The translations under genes and the position numbers were made by a program. This document shows positions 24,617 through 33,896 of a DNA stretch of 64,000 bases, in pieces. The notes beneath the pieces are model-generated. The model saw only the letters and a program-made list of their open reading frames with translations. It made no database searches and had not been told where the DNA came from. The stretch's first letter is position 1; every line of letters starts with the position of its first letter. Source of the stretch: NORP240 sp038134485 (lineage in GTDB: Bacteria > Pseudomonadota > Gammaproteobacteria > Pseudomonadales > Pseudohongiellaceae); assembly GCA_038134485.1 (NCBI GenBank), contig JAYPVG010000013.1, positions 1-64,000 on the forward strand, in the 5' to 3' direction.

Positions 24617-25900
24617 ATGGAATATCAACCTCCCGAAGTCGAGCGTGAACTCATCAAGGTGCATGCCAACGACATCAGTATAGGCATGTATATGGCCTAT
24701 CCTGATCGACCATGGTTGGACACATCTTTCCTCTTTCAGGGCTTTCTGCTCGATAGCGAATCCCTGCTGGAGAAAGTACGCGCAGAATGTGAATTCATCT
24801 ACATCGACAAGGGGAAATCTCTGCGTGTGCGGCCGCCCAAAGTGGCTACGAGCATCCCGGCAGCAGTCAAGCCAGCCGAAAAATCCGTCATGTCGCCTAT
24901 AGACAGACGGCGGATGAAAACTGCTGATCCCAAGCGATATGAGATCAAGGCACCCATTGAAAAGGCGTTCAGCACTGCGTACAAATCACGCGAGATCACC
25001 AAAGACTCGATGAAAAAAGCTCTTGAGGAGGTGAAAACCGGCGAGGGTATCAACGTGACGCGGGTCAGGGGTTCAGTGAAGGCCTGCGTGTCCAGTATCG
25101 TGGAAAATCCCAATGCCCTGCTCTGGCTTAGCAGGTTGCGTAATCGACACGAATATACAGCGGAACACTGCATGAATGTCGGTATCCTGGCGATCGCCAT
25201 GGGCCGTCACCTGGGGCTTGACGAAACAGCACTCGAAACCCTCGGACTCTGCGGCATGCTGCATGACATCGGCAAGATGCAGATCGACGAGGAAATTCTG
25301 AGCAAACCGGGTCGTCTCACCGAGGATGAATTTTCTGTAATCAAAGGTCATTGTGAGATAGGCAAGGAAATCCTTGAGAAGGATGCAAACGTGCCCAAGG
25401 AAGCCATTGAGGCTGCCTGGGGGCATCATGAACGTATCGATGGCCTGGGCTATCCGAGAGGCACTAAGGCCAATACCCTGGGACTGTACACGCGCATCAT
25501 TTCCATCGTGGATGCCTATGATGCGATCACCACAAACCGCAGCTACGACCGCTCGCGGCCCGCCACCGAAGCAATCAAGATCCTCTTTTCATGCCGCGAC
25601 TCGCAGTTTGACGGCTGGCTGGTTGAGGAATTCATCGCCTGCCTGGGAATCTATCCGACCGGGTCACTGGTGGAACTTCGCAGTGGAGAAGGCGCGGTGG
25701 TAATAGACAGCAACAAGACCAGCAGGCTGTTCCCGAAAATTTCAATCGTGCTGGATGAAAACAAGCGATCTCGGCATCCCCTGATCGTCGACACCAGTAA
25801 TTACCAGCAGCACCCGAGTGGCAGAACAATCAAGTCCGTACTGGACGAAAACGCGTACAATATCGACCTCGAGTCCGTCTTTTCGCAATTCCTGGACTGA
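24617..25900 (+). CDS. HD-GYP cyclic-di-GMP phosphodiesterase with DUF3391 domain
   Basis: A 427-residue cytosolic protein predicted to hydrolyse cyclic di-GMP, lowering the second messenger that drives biofilm formation. The N-terminal DUF3391 region (about 5-110) contains MYMAYPDRPWLDTSFLFQGF. The HD-GYP domain (about 160-345) has all signatures: an upstream EYTAEHCMNVGILA, LHDIGK with H216, KPGRLTEDEF, and HHERIDGLGYPRG beginning at H270, with the GYP triad intact. It should therefore be active. It is a single-gene unit and one of the few regulatory proteins in the window. Confidence 0.92.
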   Translation: MEYQPPEVERELIKVHANDISIGMYMAYPDRPWLDTSFLFQGFLLDSESLLEKVRAECEFIYIDKGKSLRVRPPKVATSIPAAVKPAEKSVMSPIDRRRMKTADPKRYEIKAPIEKAFSTAYKSREITKDSMKKALEEVKTGEGINVTRVRGSVKACVSSIVENPNALLWLSRLRNRHEYTAEHCMNVGILAIAMGRHLGLDETALETLGLCGMLHDIGKMQIDEEILSKPGRLTEDEFSVIKGHCEIGKEILEKDANVPKEAIEAAWGHHERIDGLGYPRGTKANTLGLYTRIISIVDAYDAITTNRSYDRSRPATEAIKILFSCRDSQFDGWLVEEFIACLGIYPTGSLVELRSGEGAVVIDSNKTSRLFPKISIVLDENKRSRHPLIVDTSNYQQHPSGRTIKSVLDENAYNIDLESVFSQFLD

Positions 25901-25925
25901 GCCCGGCAAATTGGCGCGGCCTAGA

Positions 25926-28076
25926 TCAAGGCAAACGATACGCGACGAGTGCCCCGGGGAAATCGGTTCTGGAACTGCCTACCTGAACAACAATGTACTG
26001 CCGCCCCTCGTGCATGTAGGTCATCATTCCATATTGACCTGGCGCAGGCAGAGGCACGCTGCCCAGGACTTCACCGGTGAATTTATCCCGGGCATTCAAG
26101 GTGAGTGGCGCATCCGGCATCATTTGCGCCATTCCCTCACTAAGCGCTCTGGTCTGCACCAATATGTCACCCATGGGCATCTGGATCGACCAGCCTTCGC
26201 CACCCGTGTTAGGAATTTCAATCCCCTGTAGCAACGGGTGGTTTCTAATCTCCTCCGGTGTCTCACCCACAGGCAGCGACCACACCTTGTCACCGCCATT
26301 CATCTGGTAGGCAGTCAACTGGTTGTTCATTCTTTTATAGAGGGTAAGTCCGTCTATACGAGGCAGACCCCCTCCTCCACCCGGCAGCCACGCCGCCACA
26401 GTCGTCCCGGTGGTCGGAGTGCTATTGGGTGTCGCGCCGCCAGCGCCGGGTTCCGGATAATTGGGGTTGTCGCGATCGACTCCATTGGTAGGCTGCATGA
26501 ATCCGGGTGCGGTGCAGGTGCGTCGATGGGAATTGAACATCAGCCCAGTATCTGGATCTGCAACCGGAGGATGCGGAATGATGTTGCCTCCGCCCTGGCA
26601 ACCTACGTTATTCAAAAACGGGTTGTCGTGGTTCTCCGGAAGCGCCGGCACGTAAAGCCCGCCGACTTGAAATTGGCTAAGAATTTCAAGCGCCTGATTT
26701 TTTAATTGAGGTGTGTAGTCGATAACGAAATCTTCGGTGATTCCGGTCAGAATGATCGGATCAACCGGCTCCGGCCAGGTCGGATAGGGCTGCGTTGGGG
26801 ACGTGTAGTTACCTGGCACCTGCGTCTGAATTACCGGCCGATCCTCAATTGGCCAGATCGGCTCCCCGGTTTCACGATTGAAGGCAAACACGAGACCCTG
26901 CTTGGTATTCTGGATCAGCGCCGGTATCTGGCGACCGTCGATGTTCAGATCCATCAAGATGGGCGCGGTGGGTAAATCGTAGTTCCACTGATCACTGCGA
27001 TGAATCTGGAAATGCCAGCGACGCTCTCCTGTTGCTACATCGAGGGCCAGCACACTGCCACCGAACAGATTGTCGCCGGGCCTGTGACCAGCGTAGGATT
27101 GCACAGTCGACGCATTGGTCACCATGTAGACCAGCCCCAATTCCGGATCAGCAGACGCCGGTGTCCAGGTCGAAATATCTCCGGACCAGCGCCACGCGTC
27201 GTTCTGCCAGGTCTCGTGCCCAACCTCTCCTGGCCTGGGAATGACATGAAATTTCCAGAGGAACTCGCCGGTTGCTGCGTCAAAGCCCATGATATCGCCC
27301 GGCACATTCTCTATTCGGGTCTGGCCGTAGCTTGGCTGATGCCCAACCAGCACAACCACCACGCCATTAACTACGATCGGCGGTGCCGAGGCGGTGACCA
27401 TGCCCAGTTCACGAGGAATGCCATAATCCGGGTCATAGCTACCACCGGCGACCACGTAGTCCTGCCATGGTCCCCAACCATCTACTAGTCTGGGGATCAG
27501 ATCAATGACACCGGTTTCCGGGTACCCACCGACAGGGAAATCTGCACCCCAGTTTTCCAGAGGCTGACCAGTTTTGGCGTCCAGCGCCCACAGAAAGAAT
27601 CCCGGTGTTGTAATATAAATCACGCCGCGTCCGTTAACTTCCGCATAAGCGACACCCTTGCCGTAAGCCTGACGGGGGGAACGCTGGTGGCGAATGGTTT
27701 CCGGCTCTCTGAAGGTCCACAAAGTTTCACCGCTCGCGGGATCGATGGCGATTACCTGGCGGCGAGGCGTTGCCACGGTGTATAACGTGCCGTCCACGTA
27801 TATAGGAGTGGATCTAAAAAAGTAATCCAGATTGGGTCCAAAATTGTCACTGCGCCAGGTCCACGCAACCTCCAGGTCCTCGAAATTATCCCGATTAATC
27901 TGGTCCAGCGGCGACGAACGGGTATTACCCATATCGCCGCCCAGATAACGCCACTCGCCATTTTCGGTTCCGGGCAATCGCTGAGCCACGACTGTTATGG
28001 AACTAAAGGTTAATATTGCTGTCACCAATGCGGCGACTGCTCCTCGAAACTGCCTGACGGGTAGCACAATACGCAT
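25926..28076 (-). CDS. PQQ-dependent dehydrogenase (membrane-GDH-like quinoprotein)
   Basis: A 716-residue periplasmic quinoprotein with a signal peptide (about 1-31) and an eight-bladed propeller made of repeats of the type DxxTGExLW. PQQ dehydrogenases oxidise alcohols, sugars or aldehydes and pass electrons to quinone or cytochrome c. The internal block SDQWNYDLPTAP (about 361-372) corresponds to the WDYD active-site block of GDH-type enzymes, but with Asn in place of the first Asp. An internal Cys-bearing insertion (GCQGGGNIIPHPP) replaces any cytochrome domain; no CxxCH is present. The ATG at 28076 is preferred over one 9 bases upstream because the AGGAGA site then has proper spacing. 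The C-terminal part resembles the partial gene at 63457. Confidence 0.85.
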   Translation of the reverse strand: MRIVLPVRQFRGAVAALVTAILTFSSITVVAQRLPGTENGEWRYLGGDMGNTRSSPLDQINRDNFEDLEVAWTWRSDNFGPNLDYFFRSTPIYVDGTLYTVATPRRQVIAIDPASGETLWTFREPETIRHQRSPRQAYGKGVAYAEVNGRGVIYITTPGFFLWALDAKTGQPLENWGADFPVGGYPETGVIDLIPRLVDGWGPWQDYVVAGGSYDPDYGIPRELGMVTASAPPIVVNGVVVVLVGHQPSYGQTRIENVPGDIMGFDAATGEFLWKFHVIPRPGEVGHETWQNDAWRWSGDISTWTPASADPELGLVYMVTNASTVQSYAGHRPGDNLFGGSVLALDVATGERRWHFQIHRSDQWNYDLPTAPILMDLNIDGRQIPALIQNTKQGLVFAFNRETGEPIWPIEDRPVIQTQVPGNYTSPTQPYPTWPEPVDPIILTGITEDFVIDYTPQLKNQALEILSQFQVGGLYVPALPENHDNPFLNNVGCQGGGNIIPHPPVADPDTGLMFNSHRRTCTAPGFMQPTNGVDRDNPNYPEPGAGGATPNSTPTTGTTVAAWLPGGGGGLPRIDGLTLYKRMNNQLTAYQMNGGDKVWSLPVGETPEEIRNHPLLQGIEIPNTGGEGWSIQMPMGDILVQTRALSEGMAQMMPDAPLTLNARDKFTGEVLGSVPLPAPGQYGMMTYMHEGRQYIVVQVGSSRTDFPGALVAYRLP

Positions 28077-28122
28077 GACTGTCATTCTCCTGAATATATT
28101 TTCTTTTTACCGGCTCGACGAA

Positions 28123-30648
28123 CTATTGCAAATTTCTGGCTATTCCTTCAAGAGTGTCGACCAGCGCATCCAGCCGTTGTCGGCTGTCACCACTCTCACC
28201 TGCCGCCAGCTCGACATAGGATTTCGCCAGCAGATCGAGTTGTCTCGCAGCGGCACGATCACTGTTGCCGGCAGCGAGGCTTACTTCCGCCTGATTCAGC
28301 ACTGCCTCAAGCTCCTGCTTTTGCGCGTCGGTCACAATCTCGCTTCGCTGCAGTTGATCCAGATAGGCACGGGCGACGACCGGCACATCCGGCCAGGTTA
28401 CCCGCTCCTGTGTTTGCGCGTTGACAACTGCATTGGCTTCCCGCAGAGACGCAGCATTTATTTCATTGCGGGTCAGAAAATCACTGGGTTCAAGGGCGAA
28501 CACGTCGAGACCGCGCACAATCTCCGTGCCGTAGACATAACCACCATACCAGTAAGCTGACCAGTAACCGCCAGTAACCAGTTCCTCTTCATCAATCGGT
28601 CCACGATCGAAGAATGCGATCTCAACTGGATTCGCGGAGTCGGTAAAATCTACCACTGATATTCCGCCCTGATACCAGGCCTGAACGAATATATCGCGCC
28701 CGGGAACAGGGACGAGGGATCCGTTGTGCGCCACACAGTTTTCAGTCTCTGTCTGCGGTGCGGGGAGCTTGTAATGGCTGCGGAATTGCAGTTCGCCATC
28801 GACGATGTCATAAAAAGCGTTGGCCCCCCAATCGATTGGATCCTGAACGCGACAGCGAGGACGTCCACCACCACCCCATTCGTCGGTGAAGATCACCTTG
28901 TCACCTGCGTTGTTAAATGTCGCCGAGTGCCAGTAGGAAAACCCCGGATCGATAACTTCATCGAGACGCTCCGGATTTGCCGGATCGGAGATATCCAGCA
29001 GAATGCCATTACCGGAACAGGCACCCGCCGCGAGTCCAAGCTCCGGGAAAGTGGTGATGTCGTGGCACTGATTGGTCTCGCGCGTGAGTTGGGTATCTGG
29101 ACCGTGATCGCCTCCGCGCCACAGACCCGCCAACACGCCTGATTCCTCATTGGCGAATACAAAGGGTCTGTTCACTATCCTCGCGTCCTGTGGACGAGCC
29201 TTGGGAATCTCCACCACCTCGATTCGATAAAGTGCGGTTTCAGGATTTTCGAAAGGCGAGTCATCCGAACAGCCGGCCAACTCCTCGTCGTCTCTGACCC
29301 GACTGGTGCCGGACACATAGATATAAATGTTTTCCCCCTCTTCCGAAACAACTGTGTGGGTATGGGAGCCTCGACAGGTTTGCACGGCGGCCACCTGTGC
29401 CGGCATCCTGGGGTCGCTGATGTCGAATATACGGATTCCCTTGAAGCGGGCCTCGCTTACCGGATCGGCAACTCCCTCCAGGCCGCAGTCCAGTCTGCCC
29501 CGGGTTTCTTCAACCGACATGATCAGCAAATTGCCAGCCCGTGAAACATCTCCCTGACCGCCAGGGCAGACGACCGAACTCATCAATTCGGGAGCTGACT
29601 GATTGCTGATGTCATAGATATTGAAACCGTGGTAGTTGCCGGCGATTAACATGTCACCGCTGAACAGCAGATCCGTATTTGAAAAACTCAGGAATGACGG
29701 GCGCGGCTCGGCATCGTCCTCCTCTTCGTCTTCCTCGTCCTGAGGGGTCTCTGGCTCGCCGGTGACGGCGACATTTTCCAGCACTTCTTCCTGAGGATCG
29801 CTTTCCTGAGGATCGCTCGGTTGCTGAGAGTCACTCTCGCTGACTGGCGCCAGGGTTTCCAGCTCCTCCAGGCGACTGAGCGGTAGCCCGGCAGGATTGT
29901 CGGGATCGAAAAAACCTGGCGGCTTGGGCAGCGAGGAAATCAGGCGCATGTTTAATGCCGCCTGCCCGGCATCTCTGAAGCCTGCGGCAAGCCCCACCCT
30001 TGGATCCGTAGAAAATCCGGATAGCAGGGCCACCATGCGCTCGATTTCGCTATTCTGGTCAGAAGTCACGTCGTCGGTAAACGCGAACAGAACCGGGTCC
30101 TGGGCCGAACCGAACTGGTCGAGCAGGTTTTCCACCATTTCCAGTGCCCCTTCATGGTGTTCAATCATGTACTGCAGGTAAAGGCTATCGAATGCCGGTC
30201 CGGAAGACTGTTCCAGCTCTGCTATTTGCTCGGGACTCAGCATGCCGGGCATCAGATCAAAGTCCGCCGCGTGATGGGCATCCGCAGGAGGCGCATCCAG
30301 CCCGCGCTCCTCGAGCCACTCTTGCATCATCGATATCTCGTCCTGCTGGGAAAGATTGATCCGCTCGGCTACCAGTTCCACTTCTTCCCGCGAGGCCCTG
30401 GTCGGTGCCAGTGCGGACATCTCCATTGCCTGGGCATGATGGGATATCATCCCCTGCAGAAACCTGATATCCGCTTCTGTGTACTCAACGTGGGCAAGAT
30501 TCGATGCGTCATCGGCCGAAATCACCTGGCCAGGCTGACCAGGAGCCCCTGGCTGTATAATTGGCACCTGGGCGGATGCTCCAGACGCGAGGATTAAAAG
30601 GCTAAAGCCAGGGATGGCCAGGCTTAAAAACTGTCGAACGCGGGACAT
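28123..30648 (-). CDS. Exported DUF305 domain fused to LVIVD beta-propeller
   Basis: About 841 residues. Signal peptide 1-26; a DUF305 four-helix region (about 40-215) with paired HHAQAMEMS and HHEGALEMV motifs, which in related proteins bind metal, often copper; an acidic low-complexity linker (about 290-315); then an LVIVD-repeat propeller (about 320-705) with GNYHGFNIYDIS, GIRIFDISDPRMP and ISVVDFTDSANP; and a helical tail (about 720-841). The family is thought to act at the cell surface; activity is unknown. The ATG at 30648 follows GGAG by 7 bases; an ATG 12 bases upstream and a GTG beyond it lack a site. The fusion suggests a metal-dependent surface sensor or adhesin, but that is inference. 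Confidence 0.78.
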   Translation of the reverse strand: MSRVRQFLSLAIPGFSLLILASGASAQVPIIQPGAPGQPGQVISADDASNLAHVEYTEADIRFLQGMISHHAQAMEMSALAPTRASREEVELVAERINLSQQDEISMMQEWLEERGLDAPPADAHHAADFDLMPGMLSPEQIAELEQSSGPAFDSLYLQYMIEHHEGALEMVENLLDQFGSAQDPVLFAFTDDVTSDQNSEIERMVALLSGFSTDPRVGLAAGFRDAGQAALNMRLISSLPKPPGFFDPDNPAGLPLSRLEELETLAPVSESDSQQPSDPQESDPQEEVLENVAVTGEPETPQDEEDEEEDDAEPRPSFLSFSNTDLLFSGDMLIAGNYHGFNIYDISNQSAPELMSSVVCPGGQGDVSRAGNLLIMSVEETRGRLDCGLEGVADPVSEARFKGIRIFDISDPRMPAQVAAVQTCRGSHTHTVVSEEGENIYIYVSGTSRVRDDEELAGCSDDSPFENPETALYRIEVVEIPKARPQDARIVNRPFVFANEESGVLAGLWRGGDHGPDTQLTRETNQCHDITTFPELGLAAGACSGNGILLDISDPANPERLDEVIDPGFSYWHSATFNNAGDKVIFTDEWGGGGRPRCRVQDPIDWGANAFYDIVDGELQFRSHYKLPAPQTETENCVAHNGSLVPVPGRDIFVQAWYQGGISVVDFTDSANPVEIAFFDRGPIDEEELVTGGYWSAYWYGGYVYGTEIVRGLDVFALEPSDFLTRNEINAASLREANAVVNAQTQERVTWPDVPVVARAYLDQLQRSEIVTDAQKQELEAVLNQAEVSLAAGNSDRAAARQLDLLAKSYVELAAGESGDSRQRLDALVDTLEGIARNLQ

Positions 30649-30750
30649 TTTTTTCTCCATTGCTTGCACAAACACGGGTCAATAACCCCGCATTGTACTC
30701 TGTCTGAGCGCAAGCGGTAGCCCCTGAAGGCAAGACAGGCTGCGGCGCTG

Positions 30751-30972
30751 CTACTTGTCCTGCGCCTTGTCTTGAGACTTGCGTCTATCGCCGCCCTTGC
30801 GGCGCTCGCCAAGTCGTCGCTCACGCTTCCTGCGCTCCTCAAAATCGGGATCCTCGGATTGAAGATCCTCAATGGAGGAGGAGGTTTGTCGACGATTGCC
30901 TTTGCGACGCTCGGCTACCCTGCATTCACCTATACGACGTTCCTCAAGCGGTGGAGTTTTGTCACTTGTCAT
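30751..30972 (-). CDS. Small Arg/Glu-rich repeat protein
   Basis: A 73-residue hydrophilic protein made largely of repeats of the form ERRxGERR, with several RRKGNRR-type blocks. No signal peptide or membrane segment. The ATG at 30972 has a GAAGGGCGG stretch just upstream. Such ERR-rich small proteins occur in proteobacteria, but I cannot name the family. It lies upstream of the DUF305 gene on the same strand with about 100 bp between. The opposite strand also has an open frame of similar size without a ribosome site, so coding status is probable, not certain. Confidence 0.45.
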   Translation of the reverse strand: MTSDKTPPLEERRIGECRVAERRKGNRRQTSSSIEDLQSEDPDFEERRKRERRLGERRKGGDRRKSQDKAQDK

Positions 30973-31258
30973 TGGACCGCCCTTCAAAGATTATGGATCC
31001 CTGCAGCATGAAATAACTGCGCACCTTGGATAATAGCAAATTATGGCTCAGACCTATCTACCTTGCCGCGCAGCCCGTGCAGCTAAGAATCAGCATTTTT
31101 CAGATAGGTTTTTATTTTTATGGAGTTAGAGGAAGTAGACCCTTTAATCGACAGGGATGACCGATATCTTCCTCCCAGCCTTTACCTGATTAACTCGAAA
31201 AGGGTAAGCTCCGTCAGATACCAATCCACGTCAAGAGCAATAGAAGCAGGAGGCTGGT

Positions 31259-32605
31259 ATGGCCAATTTAGGGGGTTTCGATAGACGCACCTTCATCAAG
31301 AATGCCGGAGTCACCGCAATAGCAGGTACAACCGGGGCATTAATTTCAGACTCGGCCACTGCCGCAACGCCCGCTTCAGGAGCAAGAATGGCGGGCGGGC
31401 GCTACGACTTTGACACTCCGTATAACAGGGCTGGCTGGAATTGCGCTCGCTGGGATTCACCGGTGCGCACCTACGGAGATAAATTCAAGTACGGCATGGG
31501 GATTGCCTCGATGGATTTCGAAGCCCCGCCCTGTATCACCGAAGCGCTGGCCGAGCGCGCGCAGCATCACAGTTGGGGCTATATCAGCAGCACGGAATCC
31601 CTGCGTGATGCCATCGTCCTGTGGGGCGGCGAGCGCCAGGGAGTGGACCTCGACCCCGAGTCAATTGTAATTTCTCACGGCGTTTATCCCGGCATTATTG
31701 CCGGGCTCCGGTCCTTTGTTCCCGCCGGTACCAAGACCCTCATGCTGACGCCGATTTATTCAGGTTTCTACACTATGTGCAGCCATACCCGGGCTAACAC
31801 CGTAGACAGCCCCATGGTATTCAGCAACGGGCGCTGGGAAATTGACTGGAACGACCTGGAATCCAGGATGACCCCTGACGTGAATGCGATGATTGTCTGC
31901 AATCCGCAAAACCCGACTGGCAATGTCTGGACTGAGGAAGAGCTGCTGCGAATTGGCCGTCTGTGCCTTGAGCACCAGATTGTGGTTCTGGCCGATGAGA
32001 TCCACTCCGACTTCGTCCGGGCCGGCCACAAGTTTGTACCGTTCGCCAGCCTGCCCGATAAAGAGGTGGTTAATAACAGCATCTCGTTTAACGCGGTTAG
32101 CAAAACATTCAATCTGGCAGGCATGAAGACCGCTTACTTTTACAGCCCCAATCCAACGCTTCTGGGCCGCATCAATCAGAACCATCGGGCCGACCTCACA
32201 ATCATGGGAGTCGTCGCCAACGAAGCCGGCTACCGGGAGGGGGCCGAATGGTTTGACCAGGTCCTGCCCTATATCGATGCCAATCACAGCTTTACCGAGG
32301 AATACGTGAGCAGCAACATGCCACTGGTCAATTACAAACGGGCCGAGGGCACGTTTCTTTCATTCATGGACTTCAGTCGAGTCATGGCAGCGATCAACGC
32401 CGAGGAAATGGCGAAAGAACATGGATTTCGCTCTCCAGAGCACTATTTCCAGGATTGGCTAATGGATAATTCCGGGGTATTACTCAATCCGGGCGCAAGT
32501 TACGGTGCCGGCAGCGAGGGTCACATGCGCATGAATGTTGCTTCGGCCCGGGTAGTGCTGGAAGGAGCGCTGGAAGCCATGGCTCAGGCCTTCCGCCGGG
32601 TTTAG
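31259..32605 (+). CDS. Tat-exported PLP aminotransferase / C-S lyase (MalY/PatB-like)
   Basis: A 448-residue fold-type I PLP enzyme with a twin-arginine signal (RRTFIKNAG at 9-17, then a hydrophobic Ala/Gly stretch to about 37). The core shows CNPQNPTGNVW (cofactor Asn), LADEIHSDFV (Asp that contacts the pyridine nitrogen) and SVSKTFNLAG-type Schiff-base region with K282. Overall it resembles MalY/PatB cystathionine beta-lyases and class I/II aminotransferases. The Tat route implies folding with PLP in the cytosol before export to the periplasm. An AGGAGG site precedes the ATG. The next gene, 66 bases downstream, is another Tat-exported PLP enzyme, presumably in the same operon. Confidence 0.85.
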   Translation: MANLGGFDRRTFIKNAGVTAIAGTTGALISDSATAATPASGARMAGGRYDFDTPYNRAGWNCARWDSPVRTYGDKFKYGMGIASMDFEAPPCITEALAERAQHHSWGYISSTESLRDAIVLWGGERQGVDLDPESIVISHGVYPGIIAGLRSFVPAGTKTLMLTPIYSGFYTMCSHTRANTVDSPMVFSNGRWEIDWNDLESRMTPDVNAMIVCNPQNPTGNVWTEEELLRIGRLCLEHQIVVLADEIHSDFVRAGHKFVPFASLPDKEVVNNSISFNAVSKTFNLAGMKTAYFYSPNPTLLGRINQNHRADLTIMGVVANEAGYREGAEWFDQVLPYIDANHSFTEEYVSSNMPLVNYKRAEGTFLSFMDFSRVMAAINAEEMAKEHGFRSPEHYFQDWLMDNSGVLLNPGASYGAGSEGHMRMNVASARVVLEGALEAMAQAFRRV

Positions 32606-32671
32606 TGGAAGAGAATTGATTACAAATAATAAATTCAGCAGTGCGCCGAGGCGGCGCCGCAGGAGGATACA

Positions 32672-33826
32672 ATGAAAACTACACGACGAGGCTTCGTGAA
32701 ATCAGTTGGGCTGGGGACCGCCGCTGCAGGATTATTGTCCGGCACCTCGCTCATTTCCAGTCCCGCCAGCGCCCAGACTCGCGCAGACCACAAATCCGGC
32801 GTCTACGATAATGGAGTCATGCAGTTGAACCAGAACGAGAGCGCGCGCGGTCCGGGCCCGAGCACGCTGCAAGCTATTCATGAGCATACCAATAAGCGCG
32901 TCGGCATGGGTTACTCACCTGACCATGTGAATGAGTTACAGCAGGCCCTGGCGGAAAATTACGGCGTCGATGCCGGCAATGTGCTGCTTGCGACCGGCTC
33001 CACCCCCCTTCTTCAGGGCGCGGTGCGAGCATTCTGCGGTGATAACGGTCGATTCGTAACACCGATGCCCACATACTCGACCAGCGACGCAACCGCTCGC
33101 CAGATAGGTGCACCCATTACCCACGTCGATCTTGACAATTCGATGGGCATACCCCTCGATACGCTCGCCGAGGAATCGCGCGGTTCCGCCCTCGTCTACT
33201 TGTGCAATCCCAATAACCCCACGGGCACAGTGCATGGACCGGATGCAATAGAACAGTTTGTTCGCCGGGTTCTGCGCGAATCTCCGGACACCCGGATTCA
33301 CATAGATGAGGCGTACATTAACTATACCAAGCCGGGAGCCATGGAGACCGCTCTGCCACTGGCCATGGAGTTCGAAAACGTGTTCATAACCCGCTCGTTT
33401 TCCAAGGCCCATGGGCTGGCGGGTCTGCGAATTGGCTACGCTCTGGGTCAGGCTCAGACGCTTGGTGCGATTCGCGATGCATGGGGTATGGGTGATGTTA
33501 ATATGCTCGGGGCAATTGCCGCTCTGACTGCACTTGAAGACAAGGAGCATATTGCCTGGGAAGTATCGGAAAACGCGCGCGTGAGAGACTTTACGATTGG
33601 CGCTTTTCGGGACATGGGCTATGCGGTGGCCGACTCCCATACGAATCATATATTCGTGGAACTTGGTATACCTGCGCGTCAGTTCCGGGCAGCCTGCCTC
33701 GAAGAAAAAATATTGGTAGGTCGTGACTTCCCGCCAATGCAGGAAACGCATTGCCGGATTTCACTGGGTACCATGGAAGATATGCAGAAAGCCGTACAGG
33801 TATTTCGCAAGGTGCTGTCTTCCTAG
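32672..33826 (+). CDS. Tat-exported PLP aminotransferase (HisC-like)
   Basis: A 384-residue fold-type I aminotransferase with a clear Tat signal (TRRGFVKSVG at 4-13, hydrophobic stretch, ASA cleavage region near 34). The core has CNPNNPTGTVHGP, an HIDEAYINY Asp/Tyr block and SFSKAHGLAGLRIGY with Schiff-base K245, typical of histidinol-phosphate-aminotransferase-like enzymes. HisC itself is cytosolic, so an exported relative must have another role, for example transamination of an extracellular amino acid. It has a strong AGGAGG site. It is convergent with a class III aminotransferase operon; a shared terminator lies between. Confidence 0.87.
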   Translation: MKTTRRGFVKSVGLGTAAAGLLSGTSLISSPASAQTRADHKSGVYDNGVMQLNQNESARGPGPSTLQAIHEHTNKRVGMGYSPDHVNELQQALAENYGVDAGNVLLATGSTPLLQGAVRAFCGDNGRFVTPMPTYSTSDATARQIGAPITHVDLDNSMGIPLDTLAEESRGSALVYLCNPNNPTGTVHGPDAIEQFVRRVLRESPDTRIHIDEAYINYTKPGAMETALPLAMEFENVFITRSFSKAHGLAGLRIGYALGQAQTLGAIRDAWGMGDVNMLGAIAALTALEDKEHIAWEVSENARVRDFTIGAFRDMGYAVADSHTNHIFVELGIPARQFRAACLEEKILVGRDFPPMQETHCRISLGTMEDMQKAVQVFRKVLSS

Positions 33827-33851
33827 ACGCTACGCAATCCAGACAGACAAT

Positions 33852-33896
33852 GGTCAGGGTGGTCAGTCGATGTCGATTGATGCCCTGACCGTTTTT
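33852..33896 (+). terminator. Terminator hairpin overlapping the 3' end of the opposing gene
   Basis: GGTCAGGG and CCCTGACC are the arms, with a 23-nt loop and GTTTTT following on the plus strand. The hairpin overlaps the last codons of the minus-strand aminotransferase that stops at 33863. Confidence 0.65.

Noticed and set aside
30772..31011. 79-codon plus-strand frame opposite the Arg/Glu-rich protein
   Set aside because: It lacks a ribosome site, while the minus-strand frame has one and a regular ERR repeat pattern.
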